Shown: positions 23,741 to 34,490 of the stretch, one piece after another
Numbering within the stretch: position 1 is the first letter of the stretch
Layout: the number at the start of each line of letters is the position of its first letter
Source: Prorocentrum cordatum
Lineage: Eukaryota > Sar > Dinophyceae > Prorocentrales > Prorocentraceae
Length of the DNA: 64,000 nt
Reading direction: 5' to 3'
NCBI GenBank assembly: GCA_963575745.1
Contig: CAUYUJ010012169.1
Coordinates: 152,001-216,000, forward strand
The notes under the pieces: model-generated
The model's input: the letters and a program-made list of their open reading frames with translations, nothing else
What the model was told of the DNA's origin: nothing
Database searches by the model: none
Program-made: the position numbers and the translations under genes

Positions 23741-24598
23741 TTGAAGAGTGGCCGCCAGGGCGGACCCCCCCCCGAGCCGATCTCGCCCTCCCAAGTTGTG
23801 GCCGCGCTCAAGACCATGCCCGGCCGCCGCGGCAAGGGAGTTGATGGTGAGCCACCACGTCTGGTCAAGGAGGCGGTTTTTGAGGCCGTGGAGGCCTTTG
23901 CTGGCCTGTTGTCTTCCATCGAGCGCGAGGCCATTAACTATTCCCGTTCGGGAACCGTTTAATCTCATTGCCCTTCTTGACCAAGCGGACGGAGGCCTTT
24001 GGGCCCATCGCCCTGCTCAGTTTCTGTCTTGCGCTGATGCCGCATTCGAGAGCCAGCGATCGGTGCGCGGGGCACGGGGGCCCACGGCCCGTGGGACAAG
24101 ACTTTAGGCATGCCAGCCGAGCACGCAGGATGGCTAGACGAGCTGGAAACGGAGCTGGCCCTGCTAGGCGGCGGATTCAGCCTGGTTGGGGGTTTGCTCG
24201 ACACAAGGAAGTTTTATGATTTGATTTGGTTTGCCTGCCCGGCCTGGCCCGGGCCTCCTGCGACCTCCATTGCCCTCTGCGCCCCTTTGCCCTGGCCCTG
24301 GACGTTTGCCTGGGACCAGGGCCCCTCGCTATCCAGCAGGAGGCCCGCCCTGGGCTGCCACCGTGGGGGATGGATTCTGACGGGGCGTGGCCAAGCGGTT
24401 CCCCAGGCCAGGGCGCATCTGCGTGGCCCTCTAGAGGCCGCCCAGCAGGCTGCCCCGGGGTCGCGGCTGAGGGAATGGGTCGACGATGTGTATTTCCGCC
24501 TTCCTGGATCTGAGCAATCCACTCAGTGGTGCTCAGGGCCCTCCCCCGGGGACCTCGGCGGAGGAAGCGCGCGCTCGCCCTGCCCAGGTGTTATTTGA
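23741..24598 (+). pseudogene. LINE-B reverse transcriptase remnant
   Basis: 23741-23960 reads SPSQVVAALKTMPGRRGKGV then DGEPPRLVKEA, matching the region before RT motif 1. After frameshifts, the frame 24110-24598 contains LLDTRKFYDLI, with the motif A aspartate at 24200-24202, and WVDDVYF, with the catalytic DD at 24482-24487. Motif B between them is poorly preserved. The palm aspartates survive but the protein is split into several frames, so activity is not expected. Confidence 0.6.
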
Positions 24599-24894
24599 TG
24601 GCCTCCTCGGCCCAGATCCGCGCCCAGCGCCCGAAGTGGGCGGGGGGGGCGGGCGATGATGCGACCGGATTTCAATGCCCGATCGCAGCGCGTGATCTTG
24701 GCAATGGCGCTACCGTGGGAACTTGTCAGTCTGTGGAGGTGCTGCTGCGATTAAGGCTGAAGCGCGATCGTCGGGCGGCTCCGCGAATGTTCGCGAAAAT
24801 CTGTCGCAAGGCCTCGAAGCTGTTTGCCGCTAATAGTGTTCCAAAGGCTGCCTGGGCCCACGAGGCGCACGGGCTTTCGCCGGCGACGGTGTAG
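24599..24894 (+). pseudogene. LINE-B RT thumb region
   Basis: The frame 24526-24894 contains LMASSAQIRAQ, ARDLGNGA, and then KASKLFAANSVPKAAWAHEA followed by HGLSPATV. The last part matches the lysine-leucine-phenylalanine and W-HEA-GLSP pattern that follows the RT in RNase H-bearing LINEs of dinoflagellates, as I recall it. It ends at a stop at 24892-24894. Confidence 0.5.
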
Positions 24895-25475
24895 CAACTT
24901 CGGGGCCAGGCCGGGCCGGCTAGCAAGGGCCCGCAGCGAGGCCCCTGCGCCGCGACGATTCGGATAAGTTTCGGTGCCAGCAGGGGCCCAGTCATTCCAT
25001 GCGTGCGCAGGTTGGTTGGGGCCTGCTTCTCCCGTGTTTTTCGCCCCCCCAGTTCTGGTTGACAGGATCGGCGTTAAGTGGCAGGCCTCCCTGGGCCGTG
25101 CCGCGAAACGGTGGCCGGACAAAAAGTGCCCACGCCCACGGCGGGAAGGCGATGCAACACGATGACAACCACAACTGGGAAATGCCCTTGCTTCGCATCT
25201 ACCGCCCACGCCCGTCAACTTTGAATTTGGGGGAAGGTGGCATGCAGCGTGGTTCGACGTGCGTTAATAGCTCAAGGTCTTAGCGAGACACGTGTGGGCA
25301 CTTAGTCCACCCACCGAATAGTGGCGACTTGATCGGGGGCCCCTGGGGGCTCTCCAGGCCGCGCATGTGTCTTCGGGGTTGAGCCTCAAGGGGATGAGCG
25401 GAGCCTCCTGGATAATGGAACGGCCCCGCCCTCCTGTCTCTAGGATGCCCTCGGGGCCTCTATCAAGGCCCCCGC

Positions 25476-26774
25476 GTGGCGCGAGGCCGCATTGCACGGA
25501 GATGCTTTAGGAGTTGGGGATGGAGCTCGGCGGCAGCATGTCCCGAGTTTGGCGGCGAGGTTGGAGAACGACGACCGCCATGCCGTTGCAGGGGTGATTT
25601 GTTTGATCACGTGCAGTGGCTACAGGACAGAAAAAGGAGGTTCGAGGCTGGCCACCGCGCTGATAGTCTCTGCCAGCGATGTGAATTTGAGCCTGAGTCT
25701 GGCAAGCACAGGTTCTGGAAGCGCACGTGCAACTCGCATTCTGATGCTTGGGCCCAGCACGTTGGCGCCCCAGTGGTCCCCCCAGAAGTCGCGGCCACAA
25801 ACCTCTTGATTCCAGGTGGCTCTGAGAAATTGGACTTGTTCCCTGGCTTCTGGTGCCGCGGGCTGATGCCCCTCCGCTGGCTCGACCCCCCCCCCCTGCC
25901 AGTCGCGCGCGCGTCTGGGTTTGGAGCGGGCGTCCTGCTTGGAGAAGTCTATCGGGTCGACGGTTCAGGGTGCTGCTGGGGGGAGAATCCGTTCCTGCGC
26001 AGAGTCTCGCGGACCTTCTGCCGCCTGGTCTCGGAGAATCTGGGGGATGTGAATTGGGGCTCGGGCTGCGCGGGGCTGCTTGACAGCCCTGCGCAAGTTG
26101 TTCCGAGGGTGGAGCTTCTGGCTATTGTGGAGCGCGTTAGGGCTGTCGAAGCAGCCGGCGATCTTAAGATTTGGCGCGCTCACGTCAAACATGTCCGCTC
26201 CATGATTAAATTGACGTTCTATTGTTTTACGCTCGAGCACGCGGGCTGGTGGCATGAGTTGTTTGCGCTGTTGCGCGGCAGGCCTGGATCGTTCAAGCTC
26301 CTGCGCGTTCCCTCCCACCTGGCCGATGACGATCGGAAGTTCGCCCGGCGCGCGTCCTCTGCGCCCCCGGGGGCTCCGTTCATCAATGCTGTTGCTGATG
26401 CCCTGGCGGACAGTCGAGCTGAGGAGCGTCAGATCTCCCCGGGGTGCTTGTCAGCGTGCCCTCGAGCTGGTTTCGAAGGCCGGGTCGATCCTCCTTCGGA
26501 AACGCCGCCCGCTCTCGGGCGGCCGCCTCTGTCCCGAAGGGCCGCGATCGGGGGGCGTGGGCGGCTCCAGTCCCGCTTTCTGTCAGCAGAGAGCGAAGAG
26601 GGCCCAGGCTGCAGGGAGCTCGCCCCGCAGCTTCGCGCAGCTCCCAGGCGGTTGGAAGCGCAGAGAGCGCGGCCCTTCCGTCCGCAAGGCGGCTTCCAAG
26701 GTCCCGCGCCGCCTCAGGTCGGCCTGCCCCTCCGCCCCCCCCCAGAGAGCCGCTGTCCAAGAGCCTCCTGTTGA
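25476..26774 (+). pseudogene. LINE-B C-terminal zinc finger and RNase H
   Basis: The 432-codon open frame starts without an ATG and is the C-terminal part of ORF2. Residues 66-85 read C-x2-C-x8-H-x6-C, a zinc finger of the type that often follows LINE RTs. An RNase H fold follows. VDGSG carries the first aspartate (residue 162), RVELLA the glutamate (213), RVPSHLADDD fits the K-x-x-H loop (277-286), and NAVADAL carries the last aspartate (308). The third expected acidic residue is not evident (RAHVKHV). The part after about residue 320 is low complexity. RNase H would have removed template RNA after reverse transcription. Confidence 0.65.
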
Positions 26775-27274
26775 AGCGAGGGGCGCAGGGCCTGCCCGCG
26801 GGAGGGGGGGGTGGCAGAGGGGGGGGGAGGGTTGTCGGATGCCTATCGGCGGTTACCTCCCATAGACGAGCACCTGTTTGGGGCCTTCGGCCTTAATTCG
26901 CGCACCCCCTTGTCGGTTGCCCCGCGGTCGAGGTTCCCGGGGCAGGGCGCCCCGCCCGCCCCGCGCGCCGTGGACCAAGGGTGCGCGCTGTCTTTTGTTC
27001 AGCGCGCGGCAGGTACTCGTCCTCCACCAAGCTGGGGGACTTGGGCTCAGAAGGTGCAAAAAGGCGCAGCTTGCGCATCTCGCGAGGCTGAGGAAAGGAC
27101 TTCCTCCCAGATGTGGTGTCAGTGATTGGGGCCGCTGCGACGTGGACGTCTCGCCTGTGCCCCCTTTTGCCCCAGGGGGTGGCGGAGCCTCTGTGTCTCT
27201 GCTTTCCTTTCTCTTCTCCAGCGGTGTCAATCCCCTTTTAGCTGCTTGCGCTGCTGCTGCTCCTAGAAAAAAGT

Positions 27275-27364
27275 TCCTCCTCCTCCTCCTTCTCCTCCGC
27301 CTCCTCCTCCTCCTCCTCCTCCTCCGCCTCCTCCTCCTCCTCCTCCTCCGCCTCCTCCTCCTCC
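27275..27364. repeat. CTC microsatellite at 3' end of LINE-B
   Basis: CTC/TCC repeats with CGC interruptions. Same motif and same strand as the tract that precedes LINE-B. Confidence 0.95.
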
Positions 27365-28018
27365 GATCGTCCATCCCGACGCGCCCCTCGCCCCTCGTTT
27401 GCCATCCTCGGTTGGGCGACTGGGGGGGGCCGGGTGTGTGTGTGTGGGGGGGGGGGGGCACAGGCCGAAGGTCGATGTAGCCATCGTGCTACCGCGAGGA
27501 ACGCCGAGGGAGGAACGGCGGGGGCCCTTCTGGCCACGGCGGGCCTCGGCCACGGGTGGGCTCCCCCGACGTGGCCCTGAGGGGCGGCACGGAAGCAATG
27601 GCCCGTCGTCGCAGCGCCCTGGCTGCAGCGGCTCTCTTTCGCGGCCGCCCCCCACCGCAGAGCCCGCCGCGGCCCCCGTGCCGGCAGCCCTCGCATCTCA
27701 GCGGCCCTCGCCTCGGCGCCTCGGCGCAAGGCCCCTCGTCTCACCTCAGCGCCCTGGCTGCAGCGGCCCTCGTCTCGGCTCTTTCGGCTGCCGCGGGCCC
27801 GACCCGCGGGCGGCCGGCGCCAGACCTCGCTGAGCTCGCTGGCCTCGCGGAGCGCGGCCGCGCGCGTCCTGCGGGCCGCGGCTGCCGGGGCCCACGACGC
27901 GCGCCTGGCGGAGCTGGCGGCAAAGGCACCTCGCCCGCCCGCGGCGGCCTGGGCTCCACCAGCAGGGGAGGGGGGCGAGGCGGGCAGGAGGAGGAGAAAG
28001 GGAGGATGGACAGGAGGG
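27365..28018. other. GC-rich, no supported gene
   Basis: Frames are open on both strands with alanine, arginine and proline bias. A direct repeat of CGCCCTGGCTGCAGCGGC lies at 27619 and 27750. No domain is recognised. Confidence 0.4.
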
Positions 28019-28353
28019 AATCGTCGTCGTCGTCGGCGGCGGCGGCGTCGGCGTCGGCGTCCGCGTCGTCGTCGTCGTGGTCGTGGTCGTGGTGGTGGTC
28101 GTGGTTTTGGTGGTGGTCGTTGTCGTGGTGGTCGTGGTGGTGGTCGTGGTCCTGGTGGTCGTGGTCGTGGCCGTGGTGTCGTGGTGGTGGTGTTGGTCGT
28201 CGTCGTCGGCGAGGTCGTGCTGGCTCTCGACGAGGACACCCGCGCGCGGGCGTCGGCGTCCTTGTCTTGGTCGTGGTCGTTGTCGCGGTCGTGGTCTTGG
28301 TCGTTGTCGTGGTCGTCGTCCTTGTGTTGGTCGTGGTCGTGGCGGTAGTGGTG

Positions 28354-28385
<32 letters not shown>

Positions 28386-28495
28386 TGTCGTCGTCGTAGT
28401 CGTGGTCATTGTCGCGGTCGCGGTCGCGGTCGTGGTCGCGGCGGTTGTGGTCGTGTTCGTGTTCGTGGTCGTGGTCGTCGTCGTCATGGTGGCCA
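28019..28495. repeat. GTGGTC/GTCGTG tandem repeat
   Basis: About 480 bases of GTC, GTG and GTT words. It encodes only poly-valine, poly-threonine or similar frames. Confidence 0.9.
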
Positions 28496-29097
28496 TTTGG
28501 TCATCGTGGCAGTGGTCGTCGACATCATCTCCTCATTCTGGATGCTTGGGGTGTTTTTTTCTTGGGATTCGCGCTGCCACAGCCGGGCGCAGTTTGAGCA
28601 ACCCGCCAAGACGGACCCTGGGAGGGGCCAGTGGGCCGCTCTCCAGCGGAAAGATCGGAAGAGCTAGCAAGGACCGCCGCGTCAACACCGATCAAGGAGC
28701 CGGAAGCAAAAGCGACAGCCTTACGGAGGACGGAACCGCAGGAGAAGCTGGAGGAAGAGGAATGCAGGGGGAGGAGGAGGGAGAGGAAGTAGGACGCCAT
28801 GAAACAGGAAGGAAAGGAAGGAGCGGGGAAGGAAGGACAGTTGAGGGTGGCAGGAGCTGTGCAGGGAGGGAGGGAAGGGAAGGATGACGACAAATATGGA
28901 AGCACGCATATAGGCAAGGAAGGAAGGCAGCACGGAACAGGAGGAGGGGACCCCCCCCCACAATGCGGCGGAGGCCACGGAGAGGCGGCGATGGCAGACC
29001 CCCCACCACCCACGACCGCGCCTCAGACCAGGCCCAGGAATGGCCCCCGGCCCACAGCGGGCCCGAGGGGGGCGCCCAGGGGCTTCGCGATCTGGGT
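28496..29097. other. No gene; GGA-rich patch
   Basis: GGA/GGAA-rich sequence at 28740-28935. Otherwise nothing is recognised. Confidence 0.45.
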
Positions 29098-29245
29098 CCC
29101 TGACCTTCCAGGAGGGCGAAAAAATGGTACCCGACCTAAAAACCAATCCCAGAGCTATTCTACGTCTTGGTTTTAGGCCGTCTCGCTCCGCTTTTCAGGC
29201 TTTTAGGCCTCCAGTGCTAAAGAATAGCTCTCTGGAAGGTCAGGG
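29098..29245 (+). mobile_element. Complete 148-bp terminal-inverted-repeat element
   Basis: Begins CCCTGACCTTCCAG and ends CTGGAAGGTCAGGG, a perfect 14-base inverted repeat. The interior carries ACCTAAAAACC, CAGAGCTATTCTACGTC, TTGGTTTTAGGC and TTTTAGGCCTCCAGTGCTAA. A second copy of exactly the same length lies at 55374-55521 in reverse orientation, and two truncated copies lie at 2426 and 3994. It has no coding capacity, so it fits a MITE-like non-autonomous element. No convincing target-site duplication was seen. Confidence 0.8.
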
Positions 29246-29466
29246 TCCCCCCGTCTCATCCCTCCATCCCCCCCATGGCATCCCCAGCCCAACGGCACCT
29301 CTCGGTCCCGGGGGCCCTCCAAGGCACGACGTGCGCGCCACCGAAGGGGCGTCCAGCGAGGTGCCCCCGCCAGGCACTGCCTGCGGCAGGCTCGCCGGGG
29401 CTCGCCGCGCGTCGCCGGCAGGCCGGCAGCCGTTGGGAGGGCCCGCTCCGTCTGCCGGGGGAGTCC

Positions 29467-29717
29467 TTCTAGGCCTCCTATAGCTGGGGTCGGGATAGAT
29501 GGGGTCGGAGGATCGCGCAGCATCGCCGATGCATCGCCGATGCATCGCCGATGCGGCTCGATGTGGAGCCCATGTTTTTCCACGCCGACGTCGCCGGTCC
29601 ATCGCCGATACATCGCCGATGCATCCCCGATACGTCGCTGATGCATCGCCGATGTATCGGCGATGCAGCGCGATCCTCCGACCCCATCTACTCCGGCCCC
29701 ATCCAGGAGGCTTCTAG
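29467..29717. repeat. Imperfect palindrome of about 250 bp with GATGCATCGCC core
   Basis: The left arm (GATAGATGGGGTCGGAGGAT, then CGCGC) and the right arm (GCGCGATCCTCCGACCCCAT, then CTAC) are reverse complements. Weaker pairing extends outward to AGGCCTCCT and AGGAGGCTT. The interior is repeats of GATGCATCGCC, itself nearly palindromic (ATGCAT), interrupted by a loop around 29570. It may be a foldback element. The predicted serine/arginine/methionine frames are artefacts. Confidence 0.8.
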
Positions 29718-30035
29718 TCCTGCGGCCCAGGAGGCTGGCGGTGTGCTCGATAGAACAACAGGGGCAGACAGAGGGGAAGGAGGATGAGGAGGAGGAGTGG
29801 GGGAGGAGGTGCAGGGGGCAAGGGGGGGAGGAGAAGGAGGATGAAGCAAGGGAAGATGATGGGGGGATGAGGAGAGAGTAGTGCCAGAGGAGCAGGAGAC
29901 GGACGTGGCGGCGGAGGAGGAGGAGGAGGAAGGAAGGAAGGAAGGAAGGAAGGAAGGAAAGAAGGACGGAGAGGGGGAGAGTGGGAGAGAAGGGGGGAGA
30001 GAGGGAAAGAGAGACAGAGAGAGAGAGAGAGAGCG
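29718..30035. repeat. GGA, GGAA and GA repeats
   Basis: GGA-rich from 29780, GGAA repeats at 29930-29966 and a (GA)n run at 30013-30034. Confidence 0.85.
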
Positions 30036-30389
30036 CAGCAGTTCGGACCAGGTCCGGCTTACGGGCGAAGGGATCCAAGCTCCGTCTGCCCGCACCCTCT
30101 CTGGCTGGAGGAGCCGCACATGAAAGGCAGGGGTGGCGTCAGCACCACCCCTGGCGCGGTCGAAGGGACCCCGGCTGGAAAGCAGAAGCTGGATGAGGTG
30201 ATCTGGGCGAGACTCGTACCCTCTGCACTCCCGTAAGCACAGGGGCGCCAGCTTCAGACGCGCTGCGGCGCGAGCCCTGGGAAGAAGCGGCGCCGCCTCG
30301 GTGCATCCCCCTCGGCGGCCCAGTGCCTGGCCTGCGGAACACGCTGCCAGGCGTTCCGCGCGGCGCGTGGCAGAGTGGGGCGAAAGAGT
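30036..30389. other. No recognisable gene
   Basis: GC-rich sequence with frames open on both strands and no domain or repeat. Confidence 0.4.
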
Positions 30390-30527
30390 TGCTCCTCCTC
30401 TTCCTTCCTCCTCCTCCTCCTCCTCCTGCTCCTCCTCCTCCTTCCTCCTCCTCCTGCTCCTCCTCCTCCTCCTCCTCCTCCTGCTCCTCCTCCTCCTCCT
30501 CCTCCTCCTCCTGTTCCTCTTCCTCCA
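30390..30527. repeat. CTC microsatellite
   Basis: CTC/CTG repeats on the + strand with TTCCTC interruptions. Confidence 0.95.
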
Positions 30528-31209
30528 AGGGGCCTCCCGGCGTGCCCCGAAGGGCCACGGGACCCGAGGACCAGCGGCCGTGCCGGCGGCCGCGCAAGCA
30601 CGGCCGCCCCCGGGCTCTGCCCGGCCCCGCGCCCTGCGGCACCAGGATCCTCGAGGCACCGCCAGCGGGGGGGGGGCGGGCAGGAGAAGGGGAGATGCAG
30701 GGGGGCCCCGCCGCCCCTCCGCCCACGAGGGGGTGAGCACCCCGCGCGGGGGGGCCGAGCGCGGACGAGGTGAGAAGGCCTCGGCGTGAAAGGGCGCCGG
30801 GCCCCTGGCCGCGGCACACGGGGCGCATCCAGGGGCCCCCCACGGCGAGAAAAGACACATCTCGCATGGACTGGCCCCTGACTCTGCGTGGGCAATGCAC
30901 CGGGTGGCGCGCGCCCGAAAGAGGCACGCGGAGGACGGCGCTGGAAGACCGCGGGGCCGTCGGGGCTCCCCGCCCGAGCGGCGCTCCACCAGTTCACATG
31001 CTGGGGGTGCTGCCGGGTGCGCCCCTTCTCCGAGGGCCCCAGGTGAGGTTCCCCCCCGCTTCCGCGCCGGGCTCCAGCCGACAGGCTCCCCGGCGCGGGG
31101 AAGGGAGGATCGCGGGCAGTGTTCGCGATGAGTACCCGCCGGGCGGCCCGGCCAGGCGCGCGCCCCGACCAGGGGTTGGCGTCGAGCAGCGAGGAAGGAG
31201 AGAAGGGGC
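30528..31209. other. GC-rich, no supported gene
   Basis: Long frames are open on both strands because of high GC. No domain is recognised. Confidence 0.4.
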
Positions 31210-31575
31210 ATGGCAAGGGCGGGGAGGAGGGCGATTGAGCCTCCTCGTACCCCGTTTTGCTCTTACGCATCGAGGGTGGAGGTTTCTGGCCGCTTTCGCC
31301 CAGATCTCCGAATCCTTCTGGCAAGATGCTGGTGGAATCTGGAGGAGGCAGTTGGGCCTAATTCGTTGGCATCGCGGCCAGGTTTGCGAGAGCGCGCTGT
31401 AGGCAGAATAAGATTAGCCCTCACTGATGTGCGTAACCAGTTTATGCGCAAATTGAAACTTCCGAGCATGAGTCCAGAGGAAGTCCCAGGCAAGAGGTCG
31501 ATGTTGAACATGATGTCTTCTCCATCCGTGCAGATGCTGCGCACGTTCAAATATGTGGTCATATATTTGGAATAA
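31210..31575 (+). CDS. Hypothetical 121-aa protein
   Basis: ATG at 31210, stop at 31573-31575. The composition is balanced and non-repetitive, with RFRPDLRILLARCWWNLEEA and a basic C-terminal half (NQFMRKLKLPS, MLNMMSSPSVQMLRTFKYVV). No domain, signal peptide or membrane segment is evident. It lies just before two diverged 83-bp repeat units and opposite a repeat-derived minus-strand frame. It could be an exon or a chance frame. Confidence 0.3.
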   Translation: MARAGRRAIEPPRTPFCSYASRVEVSGRFRPDLRILLARCWWNLEEAVGPNSLASRPGLRERAVGRIRLALTDVRNQFMRKLKLPSMSPEEVPGKRSMLNMMSSPSVQMLRTFKYVVIYLE

Positions 31576-31830
31576 GGTTCAAGCGGAAGCCGTAGAAAAG
31601 GAACCACCTTCAATCCATGTATTTCTTGAGCGTGCGCAGCGCCAAGGCGAGATCCGCATGTTGACAAGGAGCCGCCATCCGTCCACGGATCTCGCGGGAG
31701 CTGTTTAGACCGACTGTGCGCGGCGCTATGGCGAGAGCGGCGTTTTGAAGAGGAGTTGCCCTCCTCCCGTGGAATTCCGGCGACGACCACACTCTGGCAG
31801 GAGCTCTCAAGCCTCATGAGCGCCACGTGC
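31576..31830. repeat. Two diverged units of the 83-bp repeat
   Basis: GCGCCAAGGCGAGATCCGCA near 31636 and GCGCGGCGCTATGGCGAGAG at 31718 match the core of the 17.9-18.7 kb array, with similar spacing. Confidence 0.7.
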
Positions 31831-31916
31831 GAGGAGGCCTGATGGGCGTAACGCCTCGGCAGCCCCGCTGGCACGACCTGGTGGCGCACAGCGAGGAACC
31901 GCTGCCTGGAAGCAAG

Positions 31917-32258
31917 AGGAGGAGGAGGAGGAGGAGGAGGAGGAGGAGGAGGAGGAGGAGGAGGAGGAGGAGGAGGAGGAGGAAGGAGGAGGAGGAGGAG
32001 GAGGAGGAGGAGGTGGGAAGGAGGGAAGGAGGGAAGGAGGGAAGGAGGGAAGGAGGGAAGGAGGGAGGGAAGGAGGAAGGAGGGAAGGAGGGAAGGAGGG
32101 AAGGAAGGGAAGGAGGGAAGGAGGGAAGGAGGGAAGGAGGGAAGGGGGAGGGAAGGAGGAAGGGAGGAGGAGGAGGGAAGGAGGGAAGGAGGGAAGGAGG
32201 GAAGGAGGGAAGGAGGAGGAGAGGAGGAGGAGGAGGAGGAGGAGGAGGAGGAGAGGGA
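31917..32258. repeat. GGA and GGAAGGAG repeats
   Basis: Pure GGA for about 90 bases, then GGGAAGGA repeats, then GGA again. One of the longest purine-only strands in the window. Confidence 0.95.
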
Positions 32259-32705
32259 GGGGCGACTGGGGGCTTTGTGCCGGCCAGTGGAGCCGAAGGG
32301 GGGAACTGCAGGGCGCTCAGCCACGAGCAGAGGGGGGGTGGCGGGAGGGGGGAGGGCTTCTTAGAAGCCACTGCTTCGTAGAAGGCGCGGGCCCTGCCTA
32401 CAGATATGTTAAGGCGGCGCCTTCTGGGAAGCAGCCTCCTTCTAAGAAGCCCTCCCCTTCTCCCCCATACCCCCCTCTGCGCGCGGCCGAAGGAGGAGGA
32501 GGAGGAGGAGGGAGGAGGAAGGAGGAGGAGGGAGGAGGAGGAGGAGGAGGAGGAGGAGGAGGAGGTAAGAAGGGAAGGAGGGAAGGAGGAGGAGGAGGAG
32601 GAGGAGGAGGAGGAGGAGGAGGAGGGGAGGAGGAGGAGGAGGAGGGGGCGTCTGTGGGTCTTGTGCTGGCCGCTGGAGCTGAAGGGGGGGAGCTGCAGGG
32701 GCAGC
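32259..32705. repeat. Direct repeat enclosing a hairpin of about 65 bp arms
   Basis: 32261-32312 (GGGCTTTGTGCCGGCCAGTG, GAGCCGAAGGGGGG, CTGCAGGG) recurs at 32650-32702, each copy directly after a GGA tract. Between them, the left arm 32324-32390 (GGGAGGGCTTCTTAGAAG, CTGCTTC, AGAAGGCGC) is the reverse complement of the right arm 32410-32476. The second GGA tract (32489-32648) lies between the hairpin and the second direct copy. Confidence 0.75.
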
Positions 32706-34490
32706 GTGGCGGCGCCGGGCCCTGGCCGAAGAGCACATCCGTACCCGCGGCCCCGCGGGCGCGCCCCCGCGGGCACGGGGCGCTTCTGTCCGCACGCCCC
32801 GCGCGAGGCGTATCGCGGCCCAGAGTAACAAAAATAGTCGGGGGACGATTTTGCCGTAAGTAGGTTGAATATTTTTGATCATGTTTGGATTATGTGTTAT
32901 TTATCGATCAAAGCCCGCCTGTAGGAGGACACCCCCATGCCGCGAGGGCGTGACTACGGTTACGATGTTCCAGCCGACGTTAGCCTTGATCGCCAGAAAG
33001 ACTTTTGGAGCACCAAAACAGCACCGAAACTCCAGGGTTTTCGCGTTTGGGGCCCTGGGATTACAAGTACGATGGGAGCAGCATAAGACTATGTCCACTT
33101 TCGCCGCCCGCGACCAGATTCTTCTCCGGACCGTGTGGGCACCAGGCTGATTCGCAGCCGCTGTGGGTCGCAGCCCGTTTGGGCGCAGGCGTGCCGCGCC
33201 CAGCTCGCGGGCAGCGGCCGCGCAGACCGCCTGGCCGTGCCAGCCTCGAGGCTCACTCGCGGCCCTGCCCCCGTGACCGCCACGACGCGCCCAGGCTTGG
33301 AGGGTAACGTGTTCCTGCCCGCCAAGGAGGCCCCGGCGCACGCCCCGGCGGCGCGCCTTTACGTTGGCGTGTTTGACATGCGTGGTTCGACCGTCGGCGG
33401 CGGCCGCTGCGGCGAAGGGAGGGGCCTGCCCTGGGAAGACGTCCACAGCGGCGCCGCCGGTGCCCGTCGGGCTGGCAATGGAGACGAAGCGCCGAAGCCA
33501 TCGATGTCAAGCAGAAGGACATGCTCGGCGATTGCAGGGACGGACAGCGCGATCTAGTTATTCAAGACGCTTCGCGTTCACCGCCCGTGCACCAGCTACC
33601 CTGGCCGTCTGCAGACTGCACAGCCAGCTCCCCTCAGCTGCAGCCCCCCGGCAGCCGCTTCTGAGTGCTGGCCCGGCTGTCTCGCGCGTGGCTCGGTAGT
33701 TAATTAGGCAGGACCGTGCCCCGGACCCCCCTCTCGGCGACAGCTTTACGCGTCAGCCCGCTGACCAACAAAAAAACGTTCACCGCCCGCCCACTTCAGT
33801 TCTCGCCGGACGAGGCGAAGACGGCTCCACGACGGCATGAGCATATGCAGGGAATCACACAAGACCCCCGCAGGTGTGTTCTGTTGCCTTTCCACTGTTG
33901 CTCCCAGCCCATAGTTTGTTAGGGTCCAGCATGCCGCGTAGCTGATCGATAGTAGATTTGCCGTTTGATCGTCGTCCCGTCATCAGTACAGACAGGTCAG
34001 TGATGTGGACGTTGGCTTTTTATTTTGCACACCAGGAGGCCAGAAATAGCTCGAGCACTGCCCAAGATCAACCAAAAACGGCCCGAACGCTGCCTAAAAG
34101 GAGCCAAGCAGGGACCCATGCGGCTCAGGCGGGCGTTGAATGGCCGAAGCGACAGCACGTCCGTGTTGGGCCGTAACTCCGTCGGAATGCCATTGAACAT
34201 CAGGCTGGTTTGGGGCCGGTTTGGGTTTTGTTTAGGGGCCCACATGAAGCTCAGGAGCGTCCAAGTTTGATCCTGGATCGAGTCCACAAACGACGTAGGT
34301 GTGGTAACAGGCGCATGTAGGTACAAAACGAGTTGTAGGTCCAAGGTAGGGGCTCGGGGTTCTGACGATGCATGCAATCGTTTGGGTCGATGTTTATCTT
34401 GGAGGTCAAGTTCTGCCTTGCGTGGCCTCAGGCATGGCGTTCGGCGCCATGTGGTTTCATGCCATGGCACTTGACACATTGCCCGACATC
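32706..34490. other. Unassigned; no supported gene
   Basis: 32824-32854 shares AGTAACAAAAA and GGGGACGATTT with 13994-14026. Frames at 33135-33557 and 33364-33699 (+) and overlapping minus frames have no recognisable domain. Nothing repeat-like is seen in 33.7-34.4 kb. Confidence 0.4.

Larger units (their letters stand above)
20781..27274 (+). mobile_element. LINE-B: decayed non-LTR retrotransposon (EEP-RT-RNase H)
   Basis: A full-length but broken LINE. In order it shows the SL relic, a Cys zinc-ribbon and coiled-coil ORF1, an endonuclease/exonuclease/phosphatase remnant, a reverse transcriptase remnant, a Cys-His finger and an RNase H domain. Repeated frameshifts and stops scatter one protein across all three + frames, so this copy is dead. 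It ends near CTAGAAAAAAG at 27274, where a (CTC)n tract begins. A (CTC)n tract also precedes it. The RNase H and the YVDD-like RT motif place it in a different lineage from LINE-A. The domain order is seen; the exact clade is not determined. Confidence 0.8.

Noticed and set aside
29098-29245. 148-bp element as an introner (intron-carrying element)
   Set aside because: Donor-like and acceptor-like words lie at the wrong ends for the element itself to be spliced out as an intron. Without RNA data the idea is not supported.
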